From: Dacryopinax spathularia
Lineage: Eukaryota > Basidiomycota > Dacrymycetes > Dacrymycetales > Dacrymycetaceae
Reading direction: 5' to 3'
Assembly (NCBI GenBank): GCA_037974965.1
Contig: JBBPFI010000002.1
Location: 2,170,001 to 2,234,000 of the forward strand
Length of the DNA stretch: 64,000 nt
A program made the translations under genes and the position numbers. Under the pieces are notes generated by a model that saw only the letters and a list, made by a program, of their open reading frames with translations, was not told the DNA's origin and did no database searches. Positions 50,184-62,142 of the stretch are shown here, piece by piece (position 1 is the stretch's first letter; the number at the start of each line of letters is the position of its first letter).

Positions 50184-51761
50184 ATGGCCCCCGGTGGGGG
50201 ACCACCAGCTCCGCACAACCTTCACACCCTCACCGTCAGCAAAAGAGACGCAAACGTCTCGCTCGAATACATAACCGCACTCCAAGCCTCTATCCACGCA
50301 CTCGAAGCTCAAATCGCCGCTCTCGCACTCCAGCGCGATGGGCTCGGCGCACAACTCTCCCTAGCCCAGGCGCGGTACGCGCCTATGGGCCGACTACCGA
50401 ACGAATTGCTCGCGACGATCTTCTTCCATGCTACTGGCCCGGGCCAGCAGAGCAGCAGGACTCTTTCCGCTCTTATAAGAGTATGCAAGCATTTCCGCCG
50501 TGTCGCCCTCGGCACTCCCTTCCTCTGGACAAACCTCCTCATCGACACGAACTGTGATTGGGCGTACTACCGACTTCACCTCCGTGCCAGCCGCGGGCTG
50601 CCGCTGGACGTATCGATCCACTTTGACGAGTTTGCGCGGAGGCTGCCGAGGGACGCGGTGGGGGAAGCGTTACTGGACGCGATGGAGCTCTTGCAGCCCG
50701 TGATCCCGCGGCTGAGGACGTTCAGGCTGTACGTCCTGACCGAGGCATTGGCATACAGTGCGCTGCTGAAGGGCTGTCGGGCGCCAGCGCCGCTACTGGA
50801 GAGGTTCACGGTGCGCGTGAAGGAGGAGAGGTGTGATCTGGCGGATGTGCCGCCGCTCTTTAGGCCGTTTCAGGGGAACACGCCTCGGCTTGCCCACTTG
50901 TCGCTGCAGAGCATCAGGTTCGGCGGCGCTCTTCCCACGATGGACACGCTCAGGACGTTCTCGCTCTCGGGTTATGGCGCACACGAAGGCGTACCCACGC
51001 ATATCCTGCTGGCTGTCTTCCGCGATTGTCGAAGGCTGGAACACATCCGACTAGAAAACATCGCCGACATCCGCGACCACCCACCCAACACAGGCTCAAT
51101 CCTGCTCCCCCGGCTCTCCAGGCTGGTGCTGGCCTCGTGTGGGGTACACAGAGCGCAATATCTCCTCCATACCTTCATTATGCCCCGCCTGGAAAGGCTC
51201 GAGCTGGACAATTTGGGCGAGATCACCCATGTCCTCCGGGATTTCGAGACTAAGACGGAGTACCTGCCCATCAGATGGCTGAGGATCGAGGCGTGCTTGT
51301 TTAATGAGCTGAGACTGATGCATCTGTTCAAGAGGTGGACGAATATTGTAAGTTTTTCCCGTGTTTCCATGCGCATATATGTGACTGACGAGGATTGATA
51401 GGAGACGATGGAGCTGATCGAGTGCGAGGACGTGTCTGGCAACCTTCTAAGGGGGCTGTCGGATCCTCCTGGAGCAGAACGGTGGATTCTGCCTCATCTG
51501 AAGTACGTCTCCGATCCTCCCGCCTATTCACTCGCTTTTCCGTGCTGATCCACTTCACGCAGACATGTAACGCTCGAAGGCTGCTCAGAGATCCACGACC
51601 CCGACCTAGTCAGATTCGTCTCCTCCCGCCTGCAGGTGCACACCGCGCACCCCGAGCTGCTACCAGCCAAGCTAGAGAGCTTGAACGTCGGCAAGCTCCC
51701 GCTGGGAGGGGTGACGATCGCTTGGCTTCAGTCGAGAGTGAAACTGTTGAGGTCCAGCTGA
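50184..51761 (+). CDS. Coiled-coil F-box protein
   Basis: Three exons. A coiled coil (ITALQASIHALEAQIAALALQRDGLGAQL) precedes the F-box-like motif APMGRLPNELLATIFFHATGP...LSALIRVCKHFRRVALGTPFLWTNLLID, then a leucine-rich-repeat-like C-terminus (LRTFRLYVL, PRLAHLSLQSIRF, CRRLEHIRLENIAD, PRLSRLVLASCGV, PRLERLELDNLGEI), ending TIAWLQSRVKLLRSS. This architecture is a large family in mushroom-forming fungi. F-box proteins link substrates to SCF ubiquitin ligases through Skp1. The last two exons (ETMELIECEDVSGNLL; HVTLEGCSEIHDPDLVRFV) are joined with phase preserved. About 470 residues. The target is unknown. Confidence 0.82.
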
Positions 51762-52576
51762 AGATGATGTTTAAGAAACTGGGGAAGTGAAGAAGAGGAT
51801 ACCCGCTGTGTGTAGGCTATATCTGTTCTGTTGTATTTTCGTGTTCCAGACTACCTTGTGAAATTACCAGCAGAAGCAATGTTGTAAGATCCTCATCATC
51901 TTTCCATTTCCCTCCTCGGAGCCGTCTACTCCGGCGCAGATCCGCAGATCCGAACAATTTGAGACTGTACAGTTCTTCCCCAGCCCGCCGAGCCCTATCT
52001 GCTCCTCCCAGAGGGCCATTAATTTGACCTCCATCGACTGCACCCTCCAACCTCTCCCAACCCAAACGACCGACGAATCCTCCGCCCACCAAACCTCTCA
52101 CAAAAGTGACCAACCAGCTGCGCGATCATCGTCATCTTCCTAAGGCTGTGCCGTTTGTCATTCCGGAAGCAGCGGAAGTCAGGGACCGCGCACGGCCCTC
52201 CGCAGGCACGCAGGCACGGAGGACGCGTCGGGTCGGCTCGACGCGGGGGTCGAACGGTGAGGAGGCGCGTGAGATCGTCGATGGTTTTGGTGGTGCGTCA
52301 TCAGCCGGCAACGACGGAGGGTGTTCGCTGTCTTTGAAGATGGACGGAGGAGGCCGCTGCGCAGGTGTACCCTCGGCGGGCTGGGGATGTGGATGATGAT
52401 GATGTCTGAGAATGGCTGAGGGCGATGTTGGTGGCTTGGGATGGCTATAAGAGCGAGCGAGGACGGGTTGTTGAGGAGCAGACAACGACCCGCCTCCCGA
52501 ACGACAAACGATATCCAGTCATCCATATTTGGTTGAATATCCCATACTACTACCAGCCCTCTGCCGGTTACCCGCC
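51762..52576. other. Intergenic region with proline-rich shadow frames
   Basis: Between the F-box gene and the DUF4188 gene. Minus-strand frames at 51817-52113 and 52132-52485 are open, but the second has no ATG (it begins with TTG) and neither has a recognisable domain. Left as non-coding. Confidence 0.5.
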
Positions 52577-53636
52577 ATGGCTCCATTCAAGCCCCTCTTC
52601 CCACCCAGTACCAAGCGCCCACCTTTCCCAGACGGGAGTCCACTAGTCGTACGTCCGCCTAGCACACCCCAAGAGTACCTCTCTAACGAACATACATACA
52701 GTTCATCCGCGACCAATTCTCCACCCCCACCTGGCTCCTCCTCGGTGCCGCCCTGCTCGGCACGGCGACCCTCCTAATCCGCGACCCAATCCTAGTCTAC
52801 CTCGTCTACCTGGCCCTAGCCGCCAAAGTGCTCGACACATTCCTACAAACGAAGGGGTTTAGACCGAATAGGTCGCTCGAGGGGGTCGTGCTGTCGAAGT
52901 ATGCTGCGCAGCTGCCGCCGGTGCTGGGGGAGGAGGATGTGCCGGCTTCGCAGGGGGTTGTGGTGTTCATGTTGGGGGCGAGGATTAACCAGTGCGTGCA
53001 TTCTCTTAACTGAAGTCGAGCAGCCGAGGCTGACTTGAGTGCAGTCCGCTCGGAATCATGGCTCCCGGCGCTAGCGAGCTCACGAAATGGGCAAAAGCGT
53101 GCTATGAAGAATGCAGTAGCAAATACGACGAGTACGGCCGTAAGCCCCTTCCAAATTCAAGACATCTTCAGTCTGCTCATAGGGAGGCAGTCCTAGGCAT
53201 GCAAAACTTCCTCGGCACCGACTCCCCCCGCTCAAACGAGATCCTGACCCTGATGTACTTCCGCGACACCGAAGGCCTGCACAAATTCGCCCTCTCACCC
53301 GCCCATCGGGACACATGGGAATGGTGGCTCCGTATCCAGAAGACGCACCCGCACCTGGGGATAATGCACGAGACGTACGACGTGCCGGCCAGGAGCTGGG
53401 AAGCGATATATTTGCAGATGCCGAAGACTGGGCTTGGGGCTGCTAGTGTGCGGATGAGTGGGGAGGAGAAGGAGGCGTTTGGCTTGCCTGAGAGGAATCA
53501 GGGGGAGAAGGAGGGGGAGGAAGTGTGGTGGAGTACGCCGGTTGATGCGACGAGAGGGAAGCTGAGGAGCTCGAGGGGTAGGATGGCGAGGAGCGATGGG
53601 TCGGAGAATGAGAAGGAGGGATTTGGAGAGTACTGA
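52577..53636 (+). CDS. DUF4188-type monooxygenase-like protein
   Basis: Four exons. The protein begins MAPFKPLFPPSTKRPPFPDGSPLV, then has a membrane-spanning region (TWLLLGAALLGTATLLIRD; ILVYLVYLALAAKVL) and the catalytic-like part GVVVFMLGARIN-HPLGIMAPGASELTKWAKACYEE, LGMQNFLGTD, ILTLMYFRDTEGLHKFALSPAHRDTWEWW and HPHLGIMHETYDVPARSWEAIYLQMPKTGLGAA. The FRDTEGLHKFALSPAHR and GIMHETYDVP patterns are those of the fungal DUF4188/'monooxygenase' family, with a dimeric alpha+beta-barrel fold. A low-complexity acidic/basic tail ends EKEGFGEY. The N-terminal hydrophobic pair suggests ER or membrane location. The substrate is unknown. Confidence 0.75.
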
Positions 53637-54732
53637 GCGCGCATATATCGACATACTTGTACCTGTTATTTCTGGCGCATATATGCGGGTAGGACGTCCT
53701 ATCGACGAAGAACGACGCTCTGCCCTGGCGCAGAGAGATTCGGACGATGCATGGGCCACAAACGCGCTTCTGAGTTTAACGACCTACTTCCGTACGATCC
53801 TCGGAAGTCGACGACCACTCTTGTGAAATTAGGTTATCAAGAAACGAATCTTCGCGAATCCAGTTTAGAGCACGCGTGGAACAATTGTAGTCGCCGCCTT
53901 ACGAGCTGTTAGATCTCCGAGCGGCGGTTGCCGTCAGCGCAGACGTCGACTTCCGTCTTCCCACGACTTCCAGCAGACAATAGGCGTCATGCGCCCATTG
54001 CGGGGTTGCACTGATTTGGAAACACATCTGCTCCTCACTCAAGTCATTGTAACCTCGCTATTTGTGGGTCTCAATATCGAGAGGAAATTGCGAGTCCACG
54101 TTGAGCGCGCAGTGACCCCCGCTCGGTTGATGTTCGCTAGTTCTTAGACGGGCAGTTCCCAAAACCGGCTTGTTTGAGTCCTGTGGCGTCGCACTAGCCT
54201 CGATGTGCAGAACCTTGTCGGGAGCATCCCACGCCTCGTGGACCGCTCGGACAGCTGTCAACTTTTGTTTGACCCTTCGCTTTGGGATGACTTGACTCTC
54301 CGCAGTTTCGCGTTCGCTCGCGCTTGGGAGGACAATCGTTGTTCTCCGTCTGGGGCAACTACTTGCAGGATAATGAGGATGCGTATCTACGTAGGTCTTC
54401 CGACAACTTCCAGTTAGGGTAGGACAATATGCACCATCGTCCCTTTTTGGTCGTGCGCGCGAGTGCGATGACTAGTAGTTCTGTCCCAGCAACTCTAATC
54501 CATCACTGTGCGGGAACCGAATAAGCGCGGCGTCTAGCGATTTTTGTTTGCCCCAGGTTGATATACATACCCCTCTCTGCTCGGGCGAACGGTGCCCGCC
54601 GCACACCCAAACAACCCATCCTGTCGAAATAGGCTCGGCCAACCTAGTGGCCCCCCCAAACCTCGCCCCGCCCCAGGAGCGCCCCCAGTCGTATAAAACC
54701 ATTCCTCTCTAGCCCCATCCCCCCGCTTCTAC
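53637..54732. other. 1.1-kb intergenic region
   Basis: No convincing gene. It contains the promoter of the next gene, including the TATA box at 54692. Confidence 0.55.
54692..54698 (+). promoter_or_regulatory. TATA box of the tail-anchored protein gene
   Basis: TATAAAA lies 35 bases before the ATG at 54733, in a CG-rich setting, implying a very short 5' leader. Confidence 0.5.
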
Positions 54733-55772
54733 ATGGGAGCTACGCCCATCCCTCTCTCCGAAGTCCTTGTAGACAGGGCTGTTCCACTTGTTGACTTCGA
54801 AGCTGTTGACGAGAGACATATTGCCGTACGTTCCTTGTCCTCCGCGAGCCTTCTCCACCCCATTTCCTCCTCGTCGCTCTTGCTCCCGCGCCACAAGCGC
54901 TAACACGTGAGTCGCTTCCAGGAGATGCTCCGCCGTTCGCCCGCGCCCTCGACCGCTGATAGCGAGCACCCCGCGCCCGACACCGAGACCTTCAGCGGCT
55001 TCAGCGACAGCAGCGTAAGCCTGACCACCAACACGACTGCGGGGCGCACCGAACGTCCTCGCTACCGTCGCGGGTATTTCCGCTCGACGCCCGCTCGCCG
55101 GTCCGAAACGCCCATCCCTCGCTCGGCGCGTTTCCCGTGCAAGTTCCCGCGGGACACTCCGGTGCCCGAATGGGACCCGATTTCGCATTATGCGACCGGC
55201 GAGGAGGAGGACGATCCGGAAGATCCGGATTGGGTGCCCGACCTCGTACCCGACGACTCTTGGAGCGAAGAATTGGACGGCTTGAATGCCGAGACGGCGG
55301 TGTACAACGCTATCAGCGCTGCGAGGGCCCCGGTCACTAATGGCGGAAACGCCTGTACTCAAGAGGTAAGCTCCTTGAGCGGCGGGCGTGCACTTGCTTA
55401 CGAAGTCGCTCGCAGTCGCCGTGCGGCCCTCCCGCGCACGCAACGCGCTCGCACTGGCAAGTCGCTAAAGCGAACAGGGCGAGACCGGCCACTCCACCCG
55501 GCGAGATGATCTACTACCGGTCCTCTCCCGACAAGTCAGGCAAGCAGCGCACCTACGTCGAATACCGATGGGACAATTCCACCGGCGCCGAAATCCAAAG
55601 CCGACCCGGAGAAACCTTGCAGATGCTCATCCAGTCGGGTGCGATCCCCAGGGCGCCACCTGCCGCGAGGGAGTCCGAGTGGCTTCCTAGCCTGACGGGC
55701 AAGATACTGTTCGCCTGCCTTGGCGGAATTTTGACTTGGTTCATCTTTGGGATCTACCCGATCAAGGTGTAG
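54733..55772 (+). CDS. Hypothetical protein with a C-terminal membrane anchor
   Basis: Three exons. Exon 1 is MGATPIPLSEVLVDRAVPLVDFEAVDERHIA. Exon 2 begins EMLRRSPAPSTADSEHPAP and is disordered, with an Arg-rich region (RPRYRRGYFRSTPARRSETP) and an acidic block EEEDDPEDPDWVPDLVPDDSW. Exon 3 carries ATPPGEMIYYRSSPDKSGKQ, RTYVEYRWDNSTGAEIQSRP and one terminal helix LFACLGGILTWFIFGIYPIKV, so a tail-anchored topology with most of the protein in the cytosol is likely. About 290 residues. Each splice join keeps the frame (ATTGCC|gtacgt, CAAGAG|gtaagc). No family is recognised. Confidence 0.65.
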
Positions 55773-55960
55773 GAAAAGGGTATTTGATAGCGTAGCGTAG
55801 GATTATACAGCGGGGGTATCGTGTTCTCGAAAAATTACTACCTGCAGAATAGCGTAAGTACCAGAAACCTTAGGATACTCATGTACGAACCATATGACCA
55901 ATTATATGCCAATACCAACCCCTTCCTCCCTCTGTCTTTCCGCCTCCCTCCCGGTGAGCC

Positions 55961-57065
55961 TCAAGGCGGCGCAGCACTCCGGATCAGGATCCTGATATTG
56001 TTCAGGAACACCTGGATCATCTCGTCGAACGCGCTTGGTTCTCCTCGATCCCGCTTTGCCGCTTCTCGGACCAACACAGCCGCGTTCTGGAACTCGATCT
56101 CCAGCTCGTGCGTTACGGTGTTGTCTTTGTCTGATGGGTAGGGGTACACTTGCGTCAGATCGATACGGCATGCTTGGTGTGAATATGACAGGCGGTCTTT
56201 TCGGCGAAGCATCTCAGGTTCCGCTTCTGATGGTGGTGGATCTGGCGCAGGTTGTCAGTACGCCTGTGAACCCTGGATGCCGAATACGCACCAATCGGCA
56301 ATTCCCGATTCACGCTAATCCGGTAATCGAACCCCCATCTTGGACAATAGATATTCATGTCCCCCATCCGCTCCTTCCGCAAGCTCTCGACCACCTGACC
56401 GGTCTTCTCGTCCTTGCTCACCCGCACACGGACCTTGAACTCGCTGTCTTTCGGGGCGTAGAACTCGTCGATCGTGCGTGTATGCGCATATTTGATCATC
56501 ATTGATGGAGGGGCTCGGGCGGAGTGCTCCACTCGTTGATTCAGCAGGGCGTTGTAGTGTTTATGTTGGTTCTGCCACAATGTTAGACGCCATCAACAAT
56601 CAAAAGAATAAGCGCCCACCTCGGTCATACTGCTCTGAAATCGGAGACTGTCTATGGTTGGAGAAAGAACTGAAGTCGAATGAGCACGACACGGGCATAT
56701 GTATAGTGGGACACCTACTGGCTTCAGACAGTATTGGCATCCTAAGTCTTTGCTTCGTACGTTGATCGAACAGGATACCGATCTTCCCTTCAATCTAGAG
56801 AGAGCCTGTTAGGAGGATCCCTGATCTCGGCTAAAAAGATACGCACCTCGATGTCCTCCTGCCCCCTAATCAAATCCGCAATCCAGTCCGCCACTTCCTT
56901 CGTAAAGTCGTCAAATGGATCATATCCGATGAAGCTGGGCTCCAGCCTGGGTGGTGGTGCAGGTAACGCCTCCATTGGTCGCTTGTTGCCGTTCGAAGGC
57001 GGAGGAGGCGGTGTAAGACGCCGTCGTTTTTGCGGTGGAGACTCGGTTGGTTCACCGTAATTCAT
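55961..57065 (-). CDS. CET1: mRNA-capping enzyme subunit beta (RNA 5'-triphosphatase, CET1 type)
   Basis: Five exons. Start MNYGEPTESPPQKRRRLTPPPPP (57065), then ADWIADLIRGQEDIE spliced to IEGKIGILFDQRTKQR, the first metal-binding glutamate strand of the tunnel fold. ILSPTIDSLRFQSSMTE and NQHKHYNALLNQRVE follow, then IKYAHTRTIDEFYAP, FKVRVRVSKDEKTGQVVESLRKERMGDMNIY, FDYRISVNRELPIG, and the last exon KDRLSYSHQACRIDLTQVY, HELEIEFQNAAVLV. These match the fungal metal-dependent RNA triphosphatases that remove the gamma phosphate of nascent pre-mRNA before capping. Glutamates in EIEGK and ELEIE form the two metal ligand sets. About 290 residues, close to S. pombe Pct1. Confidence 0.9.
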
Positions 57066-57317
57066 AGCTAGAATATCGATACAATAGAGTGGGATGGAGA
57101 CAAGGCGGAGAAAAGCAGCGTGTTGAAGGCGTGTAACAGTTTCTTGCTGATGATCGTTGAGACGCGCAAGCTCAAAGTGGCGAGTTCCCGCATCTCCGAC
57201 CGGGTTATCTTCGCTTCTTGCGGTGCCTCCGCAAAAAGCACATGCCGCCTTCATCATAAGGGACCAGCGAAATTTGGGCAAACACGCATTTTCCAACTGA
57301 CCTGGTGGATTGGTATC
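57066..57317. promoter_or_regulatory. Divergent promoter of the RNA triphosphatase and BUD22-like genes
   Basis: 252 bases between two divergent starts, both for RNA metabolism (capping and ribosome biogenesis). No clear TATA box was found. Confidence 0.45.
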
Positions 57318-59057
57318 ATGTCCAAGGCAAAGGCTGCTGAAAAGAGAGGAACAAAGCGGGAAAGGGAGGAGGGATCGGACGAGGTATGTGGATGTCTGCG
57401 TATTGCGGAAATCCAACGAACTTTTTGCTGCAGGAGGTGCAGAAGGAGCTCTCCCGGAGGACAAGGCGCAAAGTCGAGAGGAAAACGAAGCCTCCGGTCG
57501 ATCCCAAGGTGAAGGCAGAGCGCAGACTGGTAGGTTCATTTGAGATCTAGCGAAGATTGACGCTGATACGTCTTGCTAGCGTGGAGCCCAAGCCTCTGTT
57601 CTCAAAACCGCTAAGGCAGCGAAGCTCTTCGAGACTCAACGGCTTGTCAAGAAGCTTAAGCAGGCTCGGTACGCTATCAACCTCTTATCATTATGTGTGC
57701 TGACTCTCGGGTTAGTATAAAGAAGAACGACGAGGACCTGGTGGCGAAGTTGGAGGTTGAGTTTGACGTGGTAAAGGTGTGCCAGGGTGACGCGATTCTC
57801 AGACTTGGACTTACCCAATTCTAGGACGCCGACCCGCATGAGATTTGCAACGAAGCCCTCGCCCGTGCAATCAAGAAAGATGCCCAGCTCTCGCACGACG
57901 AGCACTGTATGGCCGCGCTCCCCGAAGTGATTCCTCCAGAACAGCAAGTCAAACACGTCCCCGCCGAGCACAAAACCGGCTGGAACCGCCTTCTAAGCAG
58001 CAAGAAGCTCGCCCGAGGGATCCACCATGTGATGCTCAGCCTGAAGAAGGAATTCGCGAGAAATGAGAAGCGGGAGGAGATGCTGAAGCGGATCGAGCAG
58101 GAGAAGGAGGAGAGACAGAAGGCTGGGAAGCTGTCGAATAAGGAGAGGAAGGCGTTGGATAAGGAGATGAAGCGATTACGGGAGTCGGGCGATAAGGCAG
58201 ATGCGGAAGACGATGAGCGGGTCAATGCACTCCTGCAGACTGCGGATGATGATGACAGTGAAGACGAGGATATCGCCATTCCGAATGAGGGCTCTGATGC
58301 GGAATCCGACGATGAGGACGGTGACGAAAGCGACGAGGAGGATGCGCCCAAGCCGACGAAAGTCGCTTCGAAGGGCAAAGATGTGAAGATGGATGACGCG
58401 GAGGATGAGGAGGACGAGGAGGACGAGGAAGAAGACGAGGACGGAGAGAAGTCCCAGTTCTTGCCCAGCCTTGCTACCGGCTTCGTCTCTGGCTCGGATT
58501 CTGAGTATGACGAGAAGGCAGAGGACGTCGACGGCCCGGAGCGAAAGAACAGGCGAGGACAGCGGGCACGAAAAGCGTGAGTAGTACCATCTACGTTTAC
58601 AAGCGGGTGAAGCTGAACGTGTTGTAGGATATGGGAAAAGAAGTACGGCAAGAACGCCAATCACTTGAAGAAGCAGCGAGAGGAGATGCAAGCTGCTGGT
58701 AACGCACCATCTCGAGGCGGCTTCGACCGGGGCCGTGGTCGAGGACGTGGAGGTCGAGGTGGAGCACGCGGTGGGGGCGGGTACCAGCCCGGACCGAGCG
58801 GCTTCGACCCGCGCAACGTCCGTAAAGGTGGTAGGGGGAGAGGAGGGAGAGGCGGACCGGTTGATAGTGGTTGGGCTGGGCGGCGTGACTTCAAGAGCTC
58901 CCAGAATGCTCCTCCGCCTGCTCATGCCGCACCCGCTCCCGCGCCAAAACCTGCGCCGGAGAAGCCCATGCACCCCTCATGGCAAGCGAAGAAGAACGAG
59001 AAGGCTGCGGGGGCAGCTGTTGCTGCTCAAGGCAAAAAGATCGTATTTGGCGACTGA
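57318..59057 (+). CDS. BUD22: BUD22/SRFBP1-like ribosome-biogenesis factor with an RGG region
   Basis: Six exons from MSKAKAAEKRGTKREREEG. N-terminal part: VQKELSRRTRRKVERKTKPP, QASVLKTAKAAKLFETQRLVKKLKQAR, DEDLVAKLEVEFDVVKDADPHEICNEALARA. A basic coil with KLSNKERKALDKEMKRLRES and a long Asp/Glu tract follow, then the Bud22 C-terminal signature: FLPSLATGFVSGSDSEYDEKA, KNRRGQRARKA spliced to IWEKKYGKNANHLKKQREE, and MHPSWQAKKNEKA..GKKIVFGD. Between the last two blocks lies an insertion of Arg-Gly repeats (RGRGRGRGGRGGARGGGG), resembling a nucleolar GAR domain. Bud22 acts in 40S subunit/18S rRNA maturation in the nucleolus. About 470 residues. Confidence 0.83.
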
Positions 59058-59252
59058 TTCCTTTCGTATATCTCTTTGGCATCCTGGTCGATTCTTGGTT
59101 AGTCACCGTTAATAGCATGCATTCTTGGACTACTGTGTTTGAGCCCGAGATGACTGAGATGCGGTATGATGTCACGTGCCGATGATTCATCGTTTCTACA
59201 GTCGCTTACGCATCCTCTTCTGTACGAGACGACAACCTTGTCTACTATCATC

Positions 59253-60220
59253 ATGGCTTCAAAGGTTATCGTCCTGACTGGCGGCGTAAGACTAACCAAC
59301 TCCAGATGAGAATTGTGTATAATACTTTCTGCAGAACAAAGGCATCGGGAAGGCGATCGCCGTCCTCCTGCTCCAGCAAACCAAGGAGCCTCTGACGCTT
59401 TACCTCACCGCACGGCAGCCGAGCTTGGGCAACGCAGCAGTGGAGGATATCAAATCCTCCGGTATCCTCTCCAAGACGAAGTCCAACCTGCTCTTCCACC
59501 AACTAGACATCGCCGACCAGAAATCTGTCGACACGCTGGCTAGCAACCTCAAGTCGAACCATGGCCAGATCGACGTCCTGATCAACAATGCTGGCTTCGC
59601 TACCAAAGGGCCGAGGTTCGACTCCGAAGTCGTCAAGCAGACGCTTGATATCAACTACTACGGCACGCAGCGGGTCACTAATGCGCTCATGCCGTTGATC
59701 AAGCCTCAAGGCGGGAGGGTTGTGGTGCTCAGTTCCGGGATGGGCAACCTCTCCAACATTCCTGGCCAGGCTCTGCGTGCAAAGTTTGCGGACCCGAAAC
59801 TCACGCAGAAGGAACTGGACGAACTGGTGCACAAGTTCGAGAAGGACGTCGCTGCTGGCACCTATAGCCAGGAAGGATGGCCTGGGAGCGCGTATTCCGT
59901 AAGCAAGGTCGCTGTGACGGCTTTGACGAACATATATGCGAGGGAGAATCCTGGTATGCTGATCAATTCCGCCGATCCTGGATAGTGAGCCATGAAACCG
60001 ATGTGCTTCCATGGAATACTGACGACAGGATAGCGTCAAGACGGACATGGCACCTGGTGGCTACAGAACTCCAGGTGATATAGTGGCCCATTGTAAGGTT
60101 GCACTGATCGCTGACTGTCGTACAGAGCAAGGAGCGTCTACACCAGCTCTGCTCGCCATTGGCGATATCGGTAACGCGACAGGCCAATTCTGGAGAGACA
60201 TGCGCCCAGCAAAGTGGTGA
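59253..60220 (+). CDS. Short-chain dehydrogenase, carbonyl-reductase (CBR1) type
   Basis: Four exons. MASKVIVLTGG spliced to NKGIGKAIAVLLLQQ gives the TGGNKGIG nucleotide-binding loop; the rest includes FHQLDIADQKSV, VLINNAGFATKG, TLDINYYGTQRVTNALMPL, VVVLSSGMGNLSNI with the catalytic Ser, and AYSVSKVAVTALTNI with the Tyr-x-x-x-Lys. The C-terminal exons give PG-YVKTDMAPGGYRTPEQGAST and end QFWRDMRPAKW. The sequence between the Ser and Tyr is long, as in carbonyl reductases (CBR1 family), which reduce quinones and other carbonyls with NADPH. About 270 residues; the acceptor after ADPG sits at 60034 so that the Tyr-Val-Lys-Thr-Asp motif is restored. Confidence 0.86.
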
Positions 60221-60363
60221 TCGTAAATCGCTATATACACTATCGTAGAACAAGTCGACCGAATGCACCAGTTTGTGATGTTGTCCATGATATTATGGTT
60301 GGGATTGGATTTTGCCACTAAGTGGTAGGGATAGGAATATACAGCGGTTCTATTTTAGGACGT

Positions 60364-61939
60364 TTAGTATATCATCGAGGACATGTCTGCGCGGATACGG
60401 TTGTAGTCGAACAGACCCTCGACACGACCGAGAGCAGCAATCGCGATCTACGCAGGGCAATCAGTACAGGGTTCGGCTATAAACTATGGGCAACTCACAT
60501 CCTTGTCCCAAAGGTACTTCTGAGCAACACGCTGGATCTCCTGGGTGGTGACGGCATTGACGGCGTTCTCAAACTCCTTTGGTGTTGCCCTCCGGCCGGT
60601 GGTGACGATCTGCCTCCCGATGTCCTCCGCGATGGCGGTGGTGCCGTCCAGACCAAGGAGCATGCTAGCCTTCAGCTGGCTCTTCGCCCTCTCAACTTCA
60701 GCATCGGTCGGGCTCATGCTCATGCGAGTCCACTCCCTGAGCGTGAAGTGAACGAGATCATCGATCTGCATCAGGTTCTCGGTGACAAGGTAGATGCCCC
60801 AGAGGCCGGTGTCGGAGTAGGAGGTGGAGAAGGACATGAAGGAGTTAGCGAGGTTGTTCTCGGCCACAATGTGGCTGAGCTTCGAGCTCAGTAGCGGGGA
60901 GGCACCCAGCGAGCGGTCCCAGTTACCGAAGATGGACTGCATGACGAGCATGGGGTAGTAGTCGGGAGAGCGCCAGCTGACACCCTCGACAGCGATAGCG
61001 ACGTTGCAAGTCGCCATCGTGTCATCACGGATACGGACTTCAGAGCCGACGAACTCGGTCTTGGGGTAGGTCGTCCGCCCTAGTGGTGTCCGGCGCTGGG
61101 AGACAGGGAGGTTGGAGAAGTGCTTCTGGGCAAGCTCCTTCAATGACTCGTGGGTGACGCCACCAGTCCCAACAAGGACCATCCGGTCAGAGGTGTAGTT
61201 GGTCTTGATGTAGTTATCAAGGTCGGACCGTTTAAGAGACAGGATGTTCTCCCGCGGTCCAAGGATTGTGCGGCCGAGCGCTTGTTCTGGAAGAAAGTTA
61301 GCATATATTCTGCACCTTTGCATTCAGATGCGTACTTTGGAAGGCAACAGAGTGCAGATGGTCGAAAACAACCTCCTCAAACTGCTTGTCGACCTCCTCC
61401 TGCTCCCTCAGAATGACATCACGCTCGCGCTCAATAGCAGCCTCCTCCAGCTTCGAATTTTGCAGGATATCACTGATGATCTCAACAGCGGTCGGCACGT
61501 CCTTCCGGAAGCTCTTCGCGTAGTACACGGTTTGCTCGCGGCTGGTGTAAGCATTCAGGTGTGCTCCAAGGTTCTCGACTTCGAGCTCGAGCCCATGCTG
61601 CGAGCGCTTGTTCGTGCCCTTGAACGCCATGTGCTCGAGGAAGTGAGCAGCACCGCTCGTCTTGTCCGTCTCCGCACGCGAGCCAGCATCGATCCAAACA
61701 CCGACAGTCGCGGTCTGGGCCGTCGGGTGCGACTCAGTAGCAACAGTCAAGCCATTGGGGAGGGTGGAGACTTCGGTGACAGGTGCTTGGACATCGACAG
61801 CAGCAGCAAACCGCCGAACAGCCTGTTGACGTCGTCAGCTCTTTCATGGACCCTCCCTCTCGTCACGTTTACTCACAGTGGGTGCCACAGTCTTCCCGAT
61901 TGACCTCTTCAAAGAGGTGGAAAGAATGCGGGAAGCCAT
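60364..61939 (-). CDS. MAS1: Mitochondrial processing peptidase beta subunit
   Basis: Four exons. The presequence is [21 protein letters not shown], then [28 protein letters not shown]. The zinc-binding inverted motif HFLEH is in [14 protein letters not shown], with downstream [61 protein letters not shown] and [18 protein letters not shown]. The C-terminal half has [48 protein letters not shown] and [17 protein letters not shown], ending SSMIY. About 470 residues. Beta-MPP is the catalytic subunit that cleaves presequences in the matrix, with non-catalytic alpha-MPP. It shares a 203-bp divergent promoter with the methyltransferase gene. Confidence 0.93.
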
Positions 61940-62142
61940 ACCTCCTCGAGGCTAGGGAAACGAAGAGGGGAGCAGGGCGAGAACGAGGATTGAAGCGTAC
62001 TAACGGCGAGAGGGATGATGCACAACGCCGTTCGCAAGGGAAGACGACGGGACGCACGGAAGCAACGTAACCAAATTGGTCTCCGATTGGCTCCGATTCA
62101 TCCTCCCTATAAACCAGACCACCAGATTGGCTACATCTATGT
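61940..62142. promoter_or_regulatory. Divergent promoter of beta-MPP and the METTL25-like gene
   Basis: 203 bases between two divergent starts. TATAAA at 62108-62113 lies 30-35 bases before the methyltransferase ATG. Confidence 0.5.

Noticed and set aside
52132-52485. A 117-codon proline-rich minus-strand frame
   Set aside because: It begins with TTG, has no ATG in the upstream part and no recognised domain; composition alone explains it.
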